Assembly: GCA_000149265.1 (NCBI GenBank)
Contig: CH003442.1
Location: 86,728 to 150,727, forward strand
DNA from: Ciona savignyi
Lineage: Eukaryota; Chordata; Ascidiacea; Phlebobranchia; Cionidae
Direction: 5' to 3'
DNA length: 64,000 bases
The notes beneath the pieces were generated by a model. That model worked only from the letters and a program-made list of their open reading frames with translations, was not told the origin of the DNA and did no database searches. The position numbers and the translations under genes are program-made. Below are positions 1 through 12,300 of this stretch, piece by piece (position 1 is the stretch's first letter; each line of letters starts with the position of its first letter).

Positions 1-40
1 CTCACTTTGGGGGATAACCCAATTAACCCCACCCCCACAG

Positions 41-3000
41 ACATGGGCGGGGAGGGACATTGTGTTCGAGAAGGGTGAAGTTGCGTCCATGCGGAACCTC
101 TGCGATGTGGGGCTGAACCTTATAGGGTTTCAACCAAGGGGAATTACCATCAAACCGTGGTACCATGTGAAACCTGCACAATTCATGTATCCTGATGATA
201 ATGATTTGAAAGGTAAGTCTCGACTACATGCATGGGGTACACTTTCAAAATACTTGTTTTGCTTAGCATCTTTAAATGCTACTGTGGGCATGAATTTCTA
301 ACGAATCATTGGATAAAATCTGGCTTCCCACCCACGAGAATATAATTGAACCAACCATCCACACACTCTAATAACTCCAGCAACTCGACTGTGGGCATGT
401 GGTGTCTTACGATACCCGTGTATAATGCCTGGCTTTCCACCTACGAGGATATAAATGAACCAACCATTCACACACTGTAATAGCTCGACAGTGAACACGA
501 GATTATATCCACAGGAAGTTCCACATTCTTCATTGCTTTGTTGCAGAAATGTTTGGAGAAAGACTTGGTTGCAATATGCAGGTAAACCTACACTGAATTT
601 ATCTGCCAGAATTTACATTTATATATCTTAACTATTAGCCTTAATGAAAGCTTTTCTCTTATATTTTATATGTCTTATCTCACATCCTTTATGAATGATA
701 TGAAATGTGTTTGTATATCTTTACACACAGCTTAAAAGAAGTTTTGTATTTCTGCAACTAGTTTTGTACCTGCAACCTTTTGGCTAAAAGGCGTCGCACC
801 AAACTACCAGACTAACAGGTCGGATTGATGATTTGCCTGTGTGGTAACCTCCTTGGTGTATGTCTAACTTTACTGCCTTAATTAATGATATAAAATGCGT
901 CTTGTGACAAAATTGCCACAGTGTGCAATATTCATTTGAAAAAAATTTACTACCATATCAATCGGCAGTCTGCATGTAGCGAAAAGGTTGTGGGATTGAA
1001 ACCAGCGACTTATTAGTCAGTTCTGTCCTTGCACTTAGCGGACATTGCCTGAACTCAATGGATTAAATGTTTTGCTAAAAAAACGAAACGTCTCAACCAT
1101 ATACAACATGTTCCAACTGTTACGGTAACTCGCAAGTGAGCACGAGTTATCTTATGATAACTATGCAATAAGGCCATAGTTATTTGATAATAGCAAAGAC
1201 CAGTTCCCTAACACATATATTGCCCAGTAAGCATGAGGTTATCGGACAACTATACAGGTAATAATGCCTTGTTTTTTCACATTTCTAAAAATAAAACGTT
1301 TTCACATGTCTAAAAAAAATAAAATTATTATCCTTAAGTATCATTTTAAGATAGAATTAAGTATCACTTAAGATAGAATTAAGTATCAAACAAAATGATA
1401 CTTAATTCTGTAAAATTTCTACCTTTCGTATCCCCAACCCCCTAGATTTACCCCACGGTCTTCTTCACCCCCAAGAAACGTTGCTCTCCTCCCCCATATT
1501 GGGTCCGCATCGACACCTCATGGGTTCTACATTATTTACCTCCCATTCTCAGATGATATAAGGTGAGTGATTCGATTCTAAAATTATTGCTTTAAATAGG
1601 TTGTGTGGTGACATGCGCAGTCTTTAATAGTGTTTCCGCATATCATTAACAGCTCTTCTGCTTGTTTATTAGCCTATTGAATTGCTGGTTATCTTGCTGG
1701 TGATCTTTTGATTATTATTGGGTGATGGTAAAAGCACCCAGAAACTGTTGTCAGCCAATAGGTTGTGGCATTAAAACCAGCCGCTAGCTAGTTGGATGTG
1801 TCCTTGTAAAGGCACCGTCAGCTGAAAGGTTGTGGGATTGAAACCAGCCGCTAGCTAGTCGGTTGTGTCCTGGTGAAGACACCATTAGCTGAAAGGTTGT
1901 GGGATAGAAACCAGCCACTGGCTAGACAGTTTAATGTTTCAGCAAGTTATTTTGCATCTTCTAAACCCAGTGGAATGATGGGTTTTTATAAAATTGAAGG
2001 AATGTCTAAATCATATAAAACACACAGGAATAGCACTGGTAACCCGATGTCTGTTGAAATCAACTCCCTATTCATTTGTGTATGATTGCATTCCTGGGTA
2101 TTTAACCCTTTATATTTTTTATAATCCTAACCTGTGGCTCCTTTCTGGGTGGTTAGAAACCTATTCAAGATCATTTTTACAGTCCTGCAACTCCTATTTA
2201 GATAATTCACTAAATATCATATTTTTGCGATTCTGGTTATCAACACAAGGATAGGATAGGATATTCATATTTATCCCTGTGAATGGGAAAACCAAGGGGG
2301 TAAACACATGGACAATCGTTAGATCACCTCGCGCCCACCGCCGGGTTACCGGAGCTATTGTAGTCGGTTGAAAGGCGTCGCACTAAACCACTACACTAAC
2401 CAGTCAAACTAAAAACAAGTTTACCTCTCTGCACCTTACAGAGATGTGGAGACACCACGGCACCAAACACAAGCCACGGAGTCACAGGTCGCGGCTGCAG
2501 AAGCCATGATCAGAAAACTCCGGTTCAAATATGATCCAGACAACTTTGATAACCCAGCTATTCAGACACATTACAAGAACCTTGAAGCCATGGCGCTTGG
2601 GAAAGCACAACCTGATCCTGTGATTGATCATACAAGTGGGTTATATGTTGGGACTTTTCAGTTTGAATGCGTAAGCAGTGATATTCTTTACAATTTAAAT
2701 AACATTATGTAGGTCTTCAATCATAGAAAATAGCGCAAAAGGTGTTAACATATGCGCAATCGAAAAGATCACCTCACGTCCATCGTCGGGTTACCGGAGC
2801 TATTGCAATGTGTTGTGTATATGATTCTGAAGTTTCTTCAATTTGGTAGAACCCCTTAATCCATTTGTGTATTATTAATGTCCCCTAAGTCTCTTGCCCA
2901 AAGACACTAGGTAGCGACCGGTTTTAAACCTGCAACCCTTAGGCTGAAAGGCAATGCACTAAGCTTTCAATCGAAAGGTTGCAGGTATGAAACTAGTCGC

Positions 3001-3987
3001 TAGCTATTGGTAATGTCCTTGGGCAAGGCACTTTAAGGACATCGCCTGAACCCAGCGGATTATTGGGTTCTACCAAATTGAAGGAAAGTGTCTATCGTAT
3101 ACAACACACTGCAATACATCCGTTAACCCGACGGTGGGCGTGAGGTGATCTGACAATTACCCATGTGTTAACTCCCTTGGTTTTCCCATTCACGGGGATA
3201 AAAGGGATAAGCATTTTCTATCATATTGATCAAGTTTATGAATTCTTTTTTGCAGTTCCAGATTTTGAGAGAATTGAGAAAAAGGCAGGTGCCTTGATCG
3301 AGGAATTTAAAGAGCTGGTGTTTCCCCCTAATTATGACCCCAACAAACAACCAACCAAACATAAGGCAGATTCCACCACTAGGGAGAGTAAGAGATCAAA
3401 AACAGAGGGGACTGAGGTAAGATGTTTATTCTCAAACCAGCCTACCAAAGAGGGCTTGATGTACATTGCGTTGTGCAAGCCAAGACTAAGCAACTGAAGA
3501 ATATAAATGGACACTGACTTACTGGTTACTGGTAGAAATAAGGTGCTTGAATTTGTAATGTACATATACAAATAGAATTATAATTATGTCACTTGGTTAG
3601 TGGCTGACTCAGGTGTACAGTAATACACAACATACCATTGCCCATGTGATAACCCCCTTGGTTTTCCCATTCACGTGGATAAAAATGAATATTCTATCCT
3701 ATCATAAGTACCTTGCCCAGTAGTAGCAACCAGGATTTTACTGGAATTGGGCTACAATGTCCACCCCGAATGTATTCATTTGGCCCATGGCTGTATGGAG
3801 AGCCATAATAAAAGATTATGACATCACATGAACTAATGCGCAGGTTAACATAAAGGAAGCGGTTGAGAACAGAACTCTCGGAAAATTCACTGTCCTCCAA
3901 TTGAAGGAAATCTGTAAAGAACTTGGAGTGAAAAGTAGTGGGAAAAAAGCAGACATTATCACCTCGATCATGGATTACTATGGATGA
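41..3987 (+). CDS. XRCC6: XRCC6 / Ku70, C-terminal half (5' end outside the window)
   Basis: Ku70 pairs with Ku80 to bind DNA double-strand ends in the nucleus and start non-homologous end joining. Six coding exons are visible: 41-212, 515-581, 1446-1562, 2442-2635, 3256-3416 and 3844-3987; phases agree across all junctions. The spliced protein carries the end of the Ku core (RDIVFEKGEV, then LLQKCLEKDLVAICR, then GFYIIYLPFSDD), the C-terminal arm (IRKLRFKYDPDNFDNPAIQ, EEFKELVFPPNYDPN), a Lys-rich linker and a closing SAP DNA-binding domain (TLGKFTVLQLKEICKELG), ending YYG-stop. These blocks match human Ku70 from about residue 370 to the end. The donor after 2635 (GTGGGT) is weak but gives the right phase. 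Introns hold SINEs and a two-unit 109-bp repeat. AATAAA-type signals lie near 4570. Identity is from remembered human sequence and is firm; exact exon ends are predictions. Confidence 0.93.
305..497. repeat. 109-bp minisatellite, about 1.8 units
   Basis: Two tandem units of the sequence that reads 'aaccaaccatccacacactgtaatagctc' style text; same family as the arrays at 8930-9285, 16150-16520, 16735-17015, 29050-29465 and 57560-57770. It ends 17 bases before the XRCC6 exon at 515. Confidence 0.75.
975..1265 (+). repeat. Old tRNA-derived SINE copy
   Basis: Diverged copy in an XRCC6 intron: the B-box-like head (aaggttgtgggattgaaacc), the middle (cctgaactcaatggatta) and part of the 3' body are recognisable. 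Confidence 0.5.
1750..1965 (+). repeat. Three tandem SINE heads
   Basis: The tRNA-like head (gctgaaaggttgtgggattg, then gctagctag and tgtcct) occurs three times in a row with a period of about 66 bases, followed by a partial SINE body. Confidence 0.75.
2249..2405 (-). repeat. SINE copy with internal deletion
   Basis: Begins with the (GGATA)n tail and the conserved 3' body, then jumps straight to the tRNA-like head; the middle third is missing. It ends 36 bases before the XRCC6 exon at 2442. Confidence 0.75.
2736..2966 (-). repeat. SINE copy
   Basis: Near full-length reverse copy lacking the extreme tail, head-to-head with the forward copy that follows. Confidence 0.75.
2966..3222 (+). repeat. 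SINE copy
   Basis: Full head-to-tail copy (tcgaaaggttgcaggtatga ... acggggataaaagggataag) ending about 33 bases upstream of the XRCC6 exon at 3256. Confidence 0.85.
3628..3712 (+). repeat. SINE 3' fragment
   Basis: Only the last 85 bases of the SINE (cccccttggttttcccattc and the atcctatc tail) remain. Confidence 0.7.
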
Positions 3988-4184
3988 AATGTTTTAAACT
4001 GATTCCAAAAATGCTTCATGAAACTGGTCACACACAAACACAATACTTTATTCTGTAAATCTGCCCCGATTTTTTTCATCAAAAGTTCATTTTTGAATCA
4101 TAATCTCTACTCTCAATGTTTTACCAAAATAGTGGCCAGCCGCACACACGCAAAATAGTTTGGATGAGATTATCATTTAATGTA

Positions 4185-4385
4185 AATGATTCACAAAAGA
4201 TGTTTCATGAAAATGAGATTTTTATTTAATGAGAATGCTTCACGAAAGATGTTTCATGAAAATGAGAATGCTTCACGAAAGATGTTTCATGAAAATGAGA
4301 ATGCTTCACGAAAGATGTTTCATAAAAATGAGATTTTCATTTAATGAGAATGCTTCACCAAAGATATTTCATGAAACTGATTCCA
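4185..4385. repeat. Short tandem repeat downstream of XRCC6
   Basis: A unit of roughly 33 bases (gaatgcttcacgaaagatgt plus ttcatgaaaatga) is repeated about five times with internal variation. Confidence 0.75.
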
Positions 4386-4944
4386 ATATTGCTTTAGGAA
4401 ACTAGTCACGCATATCCACAATACTTTATGTACATATGGCCAGATTTTTTTATCTGAACGGAACAGTTGAATAGTAATTAGCACTATTGATGAGACGTTT
4501 TGCTAAAACTGATTCCATTTCTTTAAGAAACTAGTCACCAGTATAAAGCGTAAACGGTTCTATTGCGAAAAATAAAATAAAGACTTAATTTTTGGATATG
4601 TTATAGCTGGATAATGCCTGCTTAATTCACTATAAAAACAAATACTATATTCGTGCATTTAAATAGTTTATTATACGATCGCTTTTTGGTCATATTCGGA
4701 AGGGTAATACACAAAGCATAATGAGTATGGAGGTTTGCTTTGTGAATGGTCGTGTAGTAGGATTCTTCTTCTTTCCAATGGTGCAAAAATTTAGCAAATA
4801 GCCCAACTACAAGCGGATATATAGCGTTTTATATGAACACCGATGTTGCTGGGTAGTGGTTTATCATAAAAGGTAAAACCCCGAAACGTCTAGCCTTTTT
4901 TCTCTCGTTTCTCCGTTTTAATCTGAGCTAGACGGAGCATCGTA

Positions 4945-5250
4945 CACTAGCCCCCATAATACGACCTTTGCTTCAGTATTTAGCAGTCGCCACAAACGAA
5001 AAATGTTTACCGTGACACCAGGTTATAACCGGTTATGTGTTGTCAATTACTGAAGGTCCGGGAATGTTAGCCAAACTAAACATATCGTGTAAGTCGGCGT
5101 ATGAGTTAGCCAAAAAAAAATTAAAAAAAATGCGTTGACGATGTGCGGGACTGGGCGTTATGTGGTCCACAGAGACCCACGGGTTGGCACTGCAGAGCCA
5201 CGCTAACTCCGAATTGACCTTCATTTTCACCACTTTATCCACATCAAAAT
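4945..5250. repeat. Dispersed repeat, copy A
   Basis: Shares long blocks with 12545-12900, including cgccacaaacgaaaaatgtt, gacaccaggttataa, gaaggtccgggaatgttagc and caccactttatccacat. Family unknown; no terminal repeats seen. Confidence 0.7.
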
Positions 5251-5274
5251 ATAAAAGGAGCTCTTGCTGTGTGT

Positions 5275-5485
5275 TGTAGGTTGTGTCCTTGGGTAAGGTA
5301 CTTAACGGGCATTGCCGGAACCCAACGGATTAATGGGTTCTACCAAACGTGTGGATGATACACAACACACAGCAATAGCTCTAGTAACCCAACGATGGGC
5401 GCGAGGTAATCTGACGATTACCCGTGTGTTAACGACCCTTAGTTTTTCCACTAACGGGGATAAACATGAATATCCTATCCAATTC
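5275..5485 (+). repeat. SINE copy
   Basis: Forward copy beginning in the middle of the head and ending in atcctatcc. Confidence 0.85.
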
Positions 5486-6171
5486 CTTTTTATACAGACA
5501 ATAAGAATACCTGGCAGAACGTTGAAACCACACAATTGGTTCGGAGACAGTGGTTTGTTTAAAAGAAATATCATTGTCATATCATGTTTAATATAATTGA
5601 CGTATACTGTTCTAAATTTAGGGTGACAATGTTATTAAATAACTAATATTGCGATTATACTGTATAATATAGATAAAGTATTTGTACAATTTTGCTCAAA
5701 ATTTTAAAAACACAGCTGAATACAAATAAAAATATGCATATAAGACGCTATAGTTATCTAATTATCAGTAACTGATTTGGTTTATAATGACCGTACAGTA
5801 TTTGTTGCTTTTTGTGTCTTATTTAGATGCAATAACGCTATGTATTCATGCATGCATAAAGTTTAAAACATAAAAAAAAATTTTTATAAAAAATAAACAT
5901 TAAAAAAATACAATTCAAAACATCGACAAAAGACACAAAAACATTAAACAAATTGTATATTTTAAAATTAAACTTTAAACTTAAAAAAAATTAAACAATT
6001 TAAAAGTACGATTTAAAATAATGACCAAAGTTAAATCACAAATTTTATCCAAAACCGACAATGTAGTGAAATGGGAACGTGAAAGTTTAATAACAGTATA
6101 AATGCCCAGCGGAAGTGTTTAAAAGTGTTTTCTGAGAAAATTGAAAATGTATAAGTTCTAGAAGTTCCACT

Positions 6172-6333
6172 ATCGGGCTACCGGAGCTATTGCAGTGTGT
6201 TGTGTATGATTAACACATTCCTTTAATTTGGTAGAACCAGTTAATCTACTAAGTTCAGGCAATGTCCGTTAAATGCCTTGCCCAATGACACAACTGACTA
6301 GCTAGCGACCAGCTTAGAACCTGCAACTCTTAT
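6172..6333 (-). repeat. SINE copy, tail missing
   Basis: Reverse copy of the central body and head, downstream of the PIGG stop codon, possibly in its 3' UTR. Confidence 0.8.
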
Positions 6334-6388
6334 TAACGAAACCGATAATGGTAAAATAAACACCACAGAAACAAAAATTCCACTGTTT

Positions 6389-9300
6389 TCACCATAACAC
6401 TGCGGCTGTCAAAATCATCCAACCATAAACCGCAGTAGTTATGACATCATAAAGAAGTTTTGGAGAAAAGACGCTCCATATGAACAAATGATGCCGATGA
6501 CCCGTGACGATTATGACGTAAACAATGAGGGGTAACAATCGGATCACCCCAACTAACCCCACCACCCCATCGACTATTGGGGGATTTCCCAAATCTGAGA
6601 AAAAAATGAAAATCTTTATTTGACCTTATAATTGTGGGATATGTTTATTCCCATTAGGTTGTAATAAAGGATGTTATAATTCGGAGTATTGCTAAATTAA
6701 CTCTTGCTTAACATCGGGTTACAGGAGCTATTGCAGTGTGTTGTGTATGATTCACAAGTTACTTCAATTTAGTAGAACCCGTTATTCAACTGGTTTCAGG
6801 CAATGTCCGTTAAGTGCCATGCCTGACTAGGTAGTGGCTAGTTTCAAACCTGCAGTTCAAAGGCGACGCACCAACCCACCTAATCGATTGCACTGGCTTT
6901 TAGGGCAAAACCAACAACCAACCGGCCAGCAGCTAGTTTAGATCTCACAAACCTTCTGCTAATGGTACAAGACAGAGTCAAAAACATTTTGACATCAAAA
7001 GATATAACAACAAGTAAATCAAAAAAAACAAAAAAGAAACATACCAATTATCTTTAGTAAATTAAAAAAAAATATTACAACAAAAGAATTTGAGTAAATT
7101 AAAAAAAAAAGTAAACAGAAAAAAATACATTTATTAAATTAAGAACATGAAACAAAACAAACTACTTATACAACTATTAAACATCACCTTCTGGTTCCAT
7201 CTTAATAAGATCGCAAACGCACAACGTCAGCCATATAATGTGGCCAGTGTAGGTGGAAAAGCATCCAAGAAATAAGGTTGCAATTGAGTTGAGAATGCCG
7301 TCTGAACCTGATAAGCCAATGTATGCTGCTGATAAGTCAACGGTGGCTAAGCTGTTCGAGTTGCCCTGGGTCGGGGGTAAAATGGGTGAAAATTGGATAT
7401 TCGTGTTTATTACTATGAATGGGAAAATCAAGGGGCGTTATCACACGGGCAATTTTCAGATTACCTCGCGCCCACCGTCGGGTTAACAGAGCTGAACAAT
7501 TGACTAGCTAATAACAGTTTCGATCATACAATCTTTTAGCTAAAAGGTGACTCACTAACCCCCCCAACTAAGGTGGCTAAGCTGTTTGATTTGCCATGGA
7601 TGGGATGGGGGCTAAAAAGTAAGTAAATAATGGGGGTCAAGTTTGTGGATCAATATTAAATTAAAACAGCAATTAAACGTTGGAAATTTGACTGCAGATA
7701 TATAGAGGCCATTTTTTATAACATTTTTTTCCCAAAAACTGCCCTTAGGAAAGACATAGCAAATAGATTATTTTGGTGCTATTTTAGGACAATTGTTTGA
7801 CTGCCTCATTTTTACTCTTCAAAGATAGCAACTAGTTTAGGCGGTTGTGCTTACTAACACATTATTACAATCTGGCACAAAGTNNNNNNNNNNNNNNNNN
7901 NNNNNNNNNNNNNNNNNNNNNNNNNNNNNNNNNNNNNNNNNNNNNNNNNNNNNNNNNNNNNNNNNNNNNNNNNNNNNNNNNNNTATCGTGCCACCGTACA
8001 GTTAACGAAGCTATTACTGCAGTGTGTATGTTGTGCATAAACAAATGAAAGTTTTTTAAATTGTTACATTGGATTAAATGCTATTAAGTGCCTTGCCCAA
8101 GCAAAAAAGCAACCAGTTCCTATTCACAAGTACTTGGGCCCAAGTACACCAAAGTCTGAGGTGGAAAACCTACTAATCTGAAAATATTACATCACTAATA
8201 TTCGATCGCCAGGCCATACTTTAAGGTATTTTAAAATAAATGAAAAGCGACTTGGTAAAAATTAATAATCTAAAATAGATTTGCTGATTACGAATGAGCT
8301 AACTAGCCTAACAATATAACTTTCTGAATAAACTTACTTATTTCAACTTTCTGACAATCCCCGGCGATTACAATTAGTTTACACTAATAGACCATACTTT
8401 AAGGCTTTTAATTTATTTCACATCATGGCAATACTAGTGACGTAAATGGTCTCTACCAAGTTACTTTTTACTTGTTTTAACATTATCCGCTAAGTGCCTT
8501 GCCCAAGAAGACAACTTACAAGCTGATTTAAAATAATTAAAAGAGTTAATATAAATTAAAAAGCGATTTGGTAAAAAAAAAAACCTAAATCAGATTTTCT
8601 GATTACGAATGAGCTAACTAGCCTAACAATATACCAAGTTTAACTTTCTGATAATTCCCTGCGATCACAATTGGTTCTAATGCTTACCAGTGTGAAATAA
8701 GCCATATGGCCGAACCACACTGCCACGGCAACTCGTGCCATGGCTTCTGTGCAGTTGACGGTGCCACGCAACTTCAAATCCACATTGCTTAGCAACCAAT
8801 CCTTGCCCTCCATAGCAACCGGCCATAGCAACCTGAAGATGAATCAGCAGTTTGTAAAATATGCCCTGTCAGCAACATGCCTGTGGGCATGTATGTCCTA
8901 CCACAACTGTGGAAAAAGCCTGTCTTCCCATCCATTTGGATATAAATAAACCAACTATCCACACACTGTAATAGCTTACGCAACTTAACTGTGGGCATGA
9001 GGTTTCTTACGATACTTTAATAAAGCTTGGCTTCCCACCCACGAGGATATAAATAAACCAACCACATACACATTGTAATAACTCCAACAACTTGACTGTG
9101 AGCATAAGGTGTCTTACGATACCTAAAGATAAAGCCTGGCTTCCCATCCACAATAATATAAATGAACCAACCATCCACACACTTTAATAGCTCCAGCAAC
9201 TCGACTGTGAGTATGAGGTGTCTTATGATACCCGTAGATAAACCTGGCTTTCCACCCATGAGGATATAAATTGATTGGACTGCGGGCACAAGAGAACCTA

Positions 9301-12300
9301 CCTAAACAAGAAGATATAAAGACAAACGTCAATGAAAACCACAAAGTGATTATGCGGCCTCGCTAGAAGCGATGACATCACTACCACGCTTGACTGCACG
9401 CAATCACTCATGCGCGTTGATGCATTGTCTCTCCCACACACCAGCGCACACGATTTTCGTTTCAAAGATTTCCCGAAAATTTTGTGAAAAACCGATTTTC
9501 CAACCAGGATGGCCACACAGCATAATACAACCCGGGATTCCCCTAAACCACTACAAAAGATAAAGAGGTTAAATTCTCAGATGCAAAATTATTTTCAAAA
9601 GTGACCCAATTATTGCTTTGTTTATATTTTATAGCAAATTTAGTCATTAAATTTTATTAAAATCCGTTCATAACTTCCCGAGTTATCACACAATATGTCT
9701 AATATTTTTTCTCGGATCACCTCCAATATTGAACCACTTATTCCCATGGACACAATCTACCTCTTTACCAAATTTCATCAAAATCCGATTATAACTTCCA
9801 GAGTTACCAAACAATAAGTTTAATATTTCTTCTCGGATCACTTCCAATATTAAACCACTTATCCCCATGGACATAATCTACCTCCTCACCAAATTTTATA
9901 AAAATCCGATCATAACTTTCCAAGTTATCAAACAATATGTCTAATATTTCTTCTGGGATCACCTCCAATATTAAACCACTTATCCCCATGGACACAATCT
10001 ACCTCCTCACCAAATTTTATAAAAATCCGATTATAACTTCCAAAGTCACCAAACAATAAACGAACTTACATTGATTTGCTCACTTCAACCACCGGAAGTG
10101 CCACAGAGCCAGTAGCGACGCGGTACAAGTAAACCATAACCATAGAAATCAAAACCAAAAAGCTCCGGAAATAATCGCGAACTTCAGCCAAGAGTTCAAG
10201 CAATAGAAATAACATAAACAGCGATGCGGCAGACAAAATTGAGAGATACGTTCTGTTTTCGGGACGGTTGAACCAATCACCTGAAAATTGTTGGAAGTGG
10301 TTTATATAAGGTGGATTCATGTGACACATTGAAACCAGGAATGTAGGCCAGAAAAAATCCCTGTGAATGGGAATATGCAATGGGTGCACCTACCGTCGGG
10401 TAGGATAGCTAATGAAAAGTATTTTGTATGATTCATACATTCCTTCAATTTGGTAGAACCCATTAATTCGCTGGGGTCAATGTCCATTAAGTGCCTTGCG
10501 CAAGGACACAACCGACTAGCTAGCGACCAGTTTCGAACCTGCAACCCTTCAGCTGTAAGCATCACTAACCCACCATGCTAATCAGGCAGTTATATATTTT
10601 AAAGGAATATGTGAATAATACACAACAAACTGCAATAGCTCCGGTAACCCGACGATGGGCGCGAGGTAATCTGACAATTGCCCGGGTGCTAACCCCCTTG
10701 GTTTTCCCATTCACGGCGATAAACATGAATCTCCTATCCCCCCCTCACCTGTATCTGCAAGGCTACCTTTTGATTGAAAGGCATCGCACTAACCCACTAT
10801 GCTAATCAGGCGGGGATAATTGATATTAGAATGGTGTTACAACCACCACCACCATCTACAGGGATAAACACGAACATTTGTCCGACCAGTTAGTCTAATG
10901 GTTTAATGGGTCGTCTTTCAATCAAAGGTTGCAGGTGCGAAACTGGTCGCTAGCTAGACGGTTGTGTCCTTGGGCAAGGTACTTAACGGATATTTACCGA
11001 ACCCAGTAGATTAATGAGTTCTACCAAATTTAAGGAATATGTGACTAATACACAACACACTGCAATAGCTCTGGTAACCCGACGGTGGGCGCGAGGTAAT
11101 CTAACGAATACCCGTGTGTTAACCCCCTTGGTTTTCCCAATCATGGCGATAAACATGAATATCCTACCCCCTCACCTGTATCGGCAAGGCTAGCGAACTT
11201 CACCCCAGTTTGGTTCCAACCCCGCAACACACGGTGCATGAGTACAAACGCACACGTTACGAACAACGCTTTGTAATGCGACGGGTTGATGACTCTGTGG
11301 TCTTTGTAACTCCCTCTATCGTCCTCTAGTGGTTCGGGAGGGGTAACCGGGACGATTTTTAGAACAGGGATCTCCATGGATACGTCTTTGCGGAGACGCA
11401 AGCTTGCGTGACCTTGTTTGATCTTTTGGGAATTTGTCAATTTCGGGGGAATTAGTGAATTTTGGGGGGAATTAGTAAATTTTGGGGGAATAAGTTAATT
11501 TTGGGGAATTAGTGATTTTTGGTGAGTAAGTGAAAAATTTGGGGGAATTAGTAAATTTTGGGGGAATTAGTAAATTTTGGGGGAATTAGTGAATTTTGGT
11601 AAAAATTATTGAATATTTAAGAATGAGTGAATTTTGGAGAATTGAGGAATTTTTTGTGAATTTTAGTTTAATAAACATCCATTTATTTCCACAACAAAGC
11701 AAGGTGGTAAAATAGTTTTTAAATTCATTAAAAAATAGTTTTTAAATTCATTAAAAAATAGTTTTTAAATTCATTAAAATTGAAATAAGTTGCTTTCATT
11801 AAATGAAAAAAATAAATTTAAACTGGATTACTGAAAAATCTTATATTTTAAGGACATTTTTGTTAGGTGAATTTTTATATTATTTTATTTGGTATACCAT
11901 TGGGTTGGACTGTAGCGCTAAATAAGTTAAATTTCAAGAAAAGGGTACAGTTTTGGTTTAATAATTTATGGGAATTTCGTGGTAAATGTGAAATCAATAC
12001 TTTAATTACTTGTTCGGTGTAGAGTTCATTCGAGTTTTTCGTCTCGGCAAAATTTAACCTCGCTGTCGTCCGCAGAACTGCCACTAGGAGTGCCAGAGAC
12101 AATGAGATGGTGAGGAAATGCCATATTTGGTGTTCCTCTTCTACGAAGCTACTTCCGGATAGGGTGAGGGTGTGTAAGGTGAATCCCCCAATTAGGGGGC
12201 CTAACCCAGGGAATTTTGACCCACGCTTTAATCGAAGAAGGGTTTGAACCCAGAAATATATAACGCCGCAAAATCCCTGGAAAAAGGTTTAAATAAATAA

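Larger units (their letters stand above)
3988..6388. other. Intergenic region between the convergent ends of XRCC6 and PIGG
   Basis: Contains the XRCC6 3' UTR with AATAAA-like motifs near 4570, a tandem repeat at about 4185-4385, one copy of a 300-bp dispersed repeat at 4945-5250, SINE copies at 5275-5485 and 6172-6333, and AT-rich DNA at 5600-6060. I see no further gene; the short open frames there are SINE shadows. Confidence 0.6.

Noticed and set aside
298-498. CRISPR-like direct repeats in the 109-bp arrays
   Set aside because: The units are contiguous with no unique spacers, and the host is a eukaryote.
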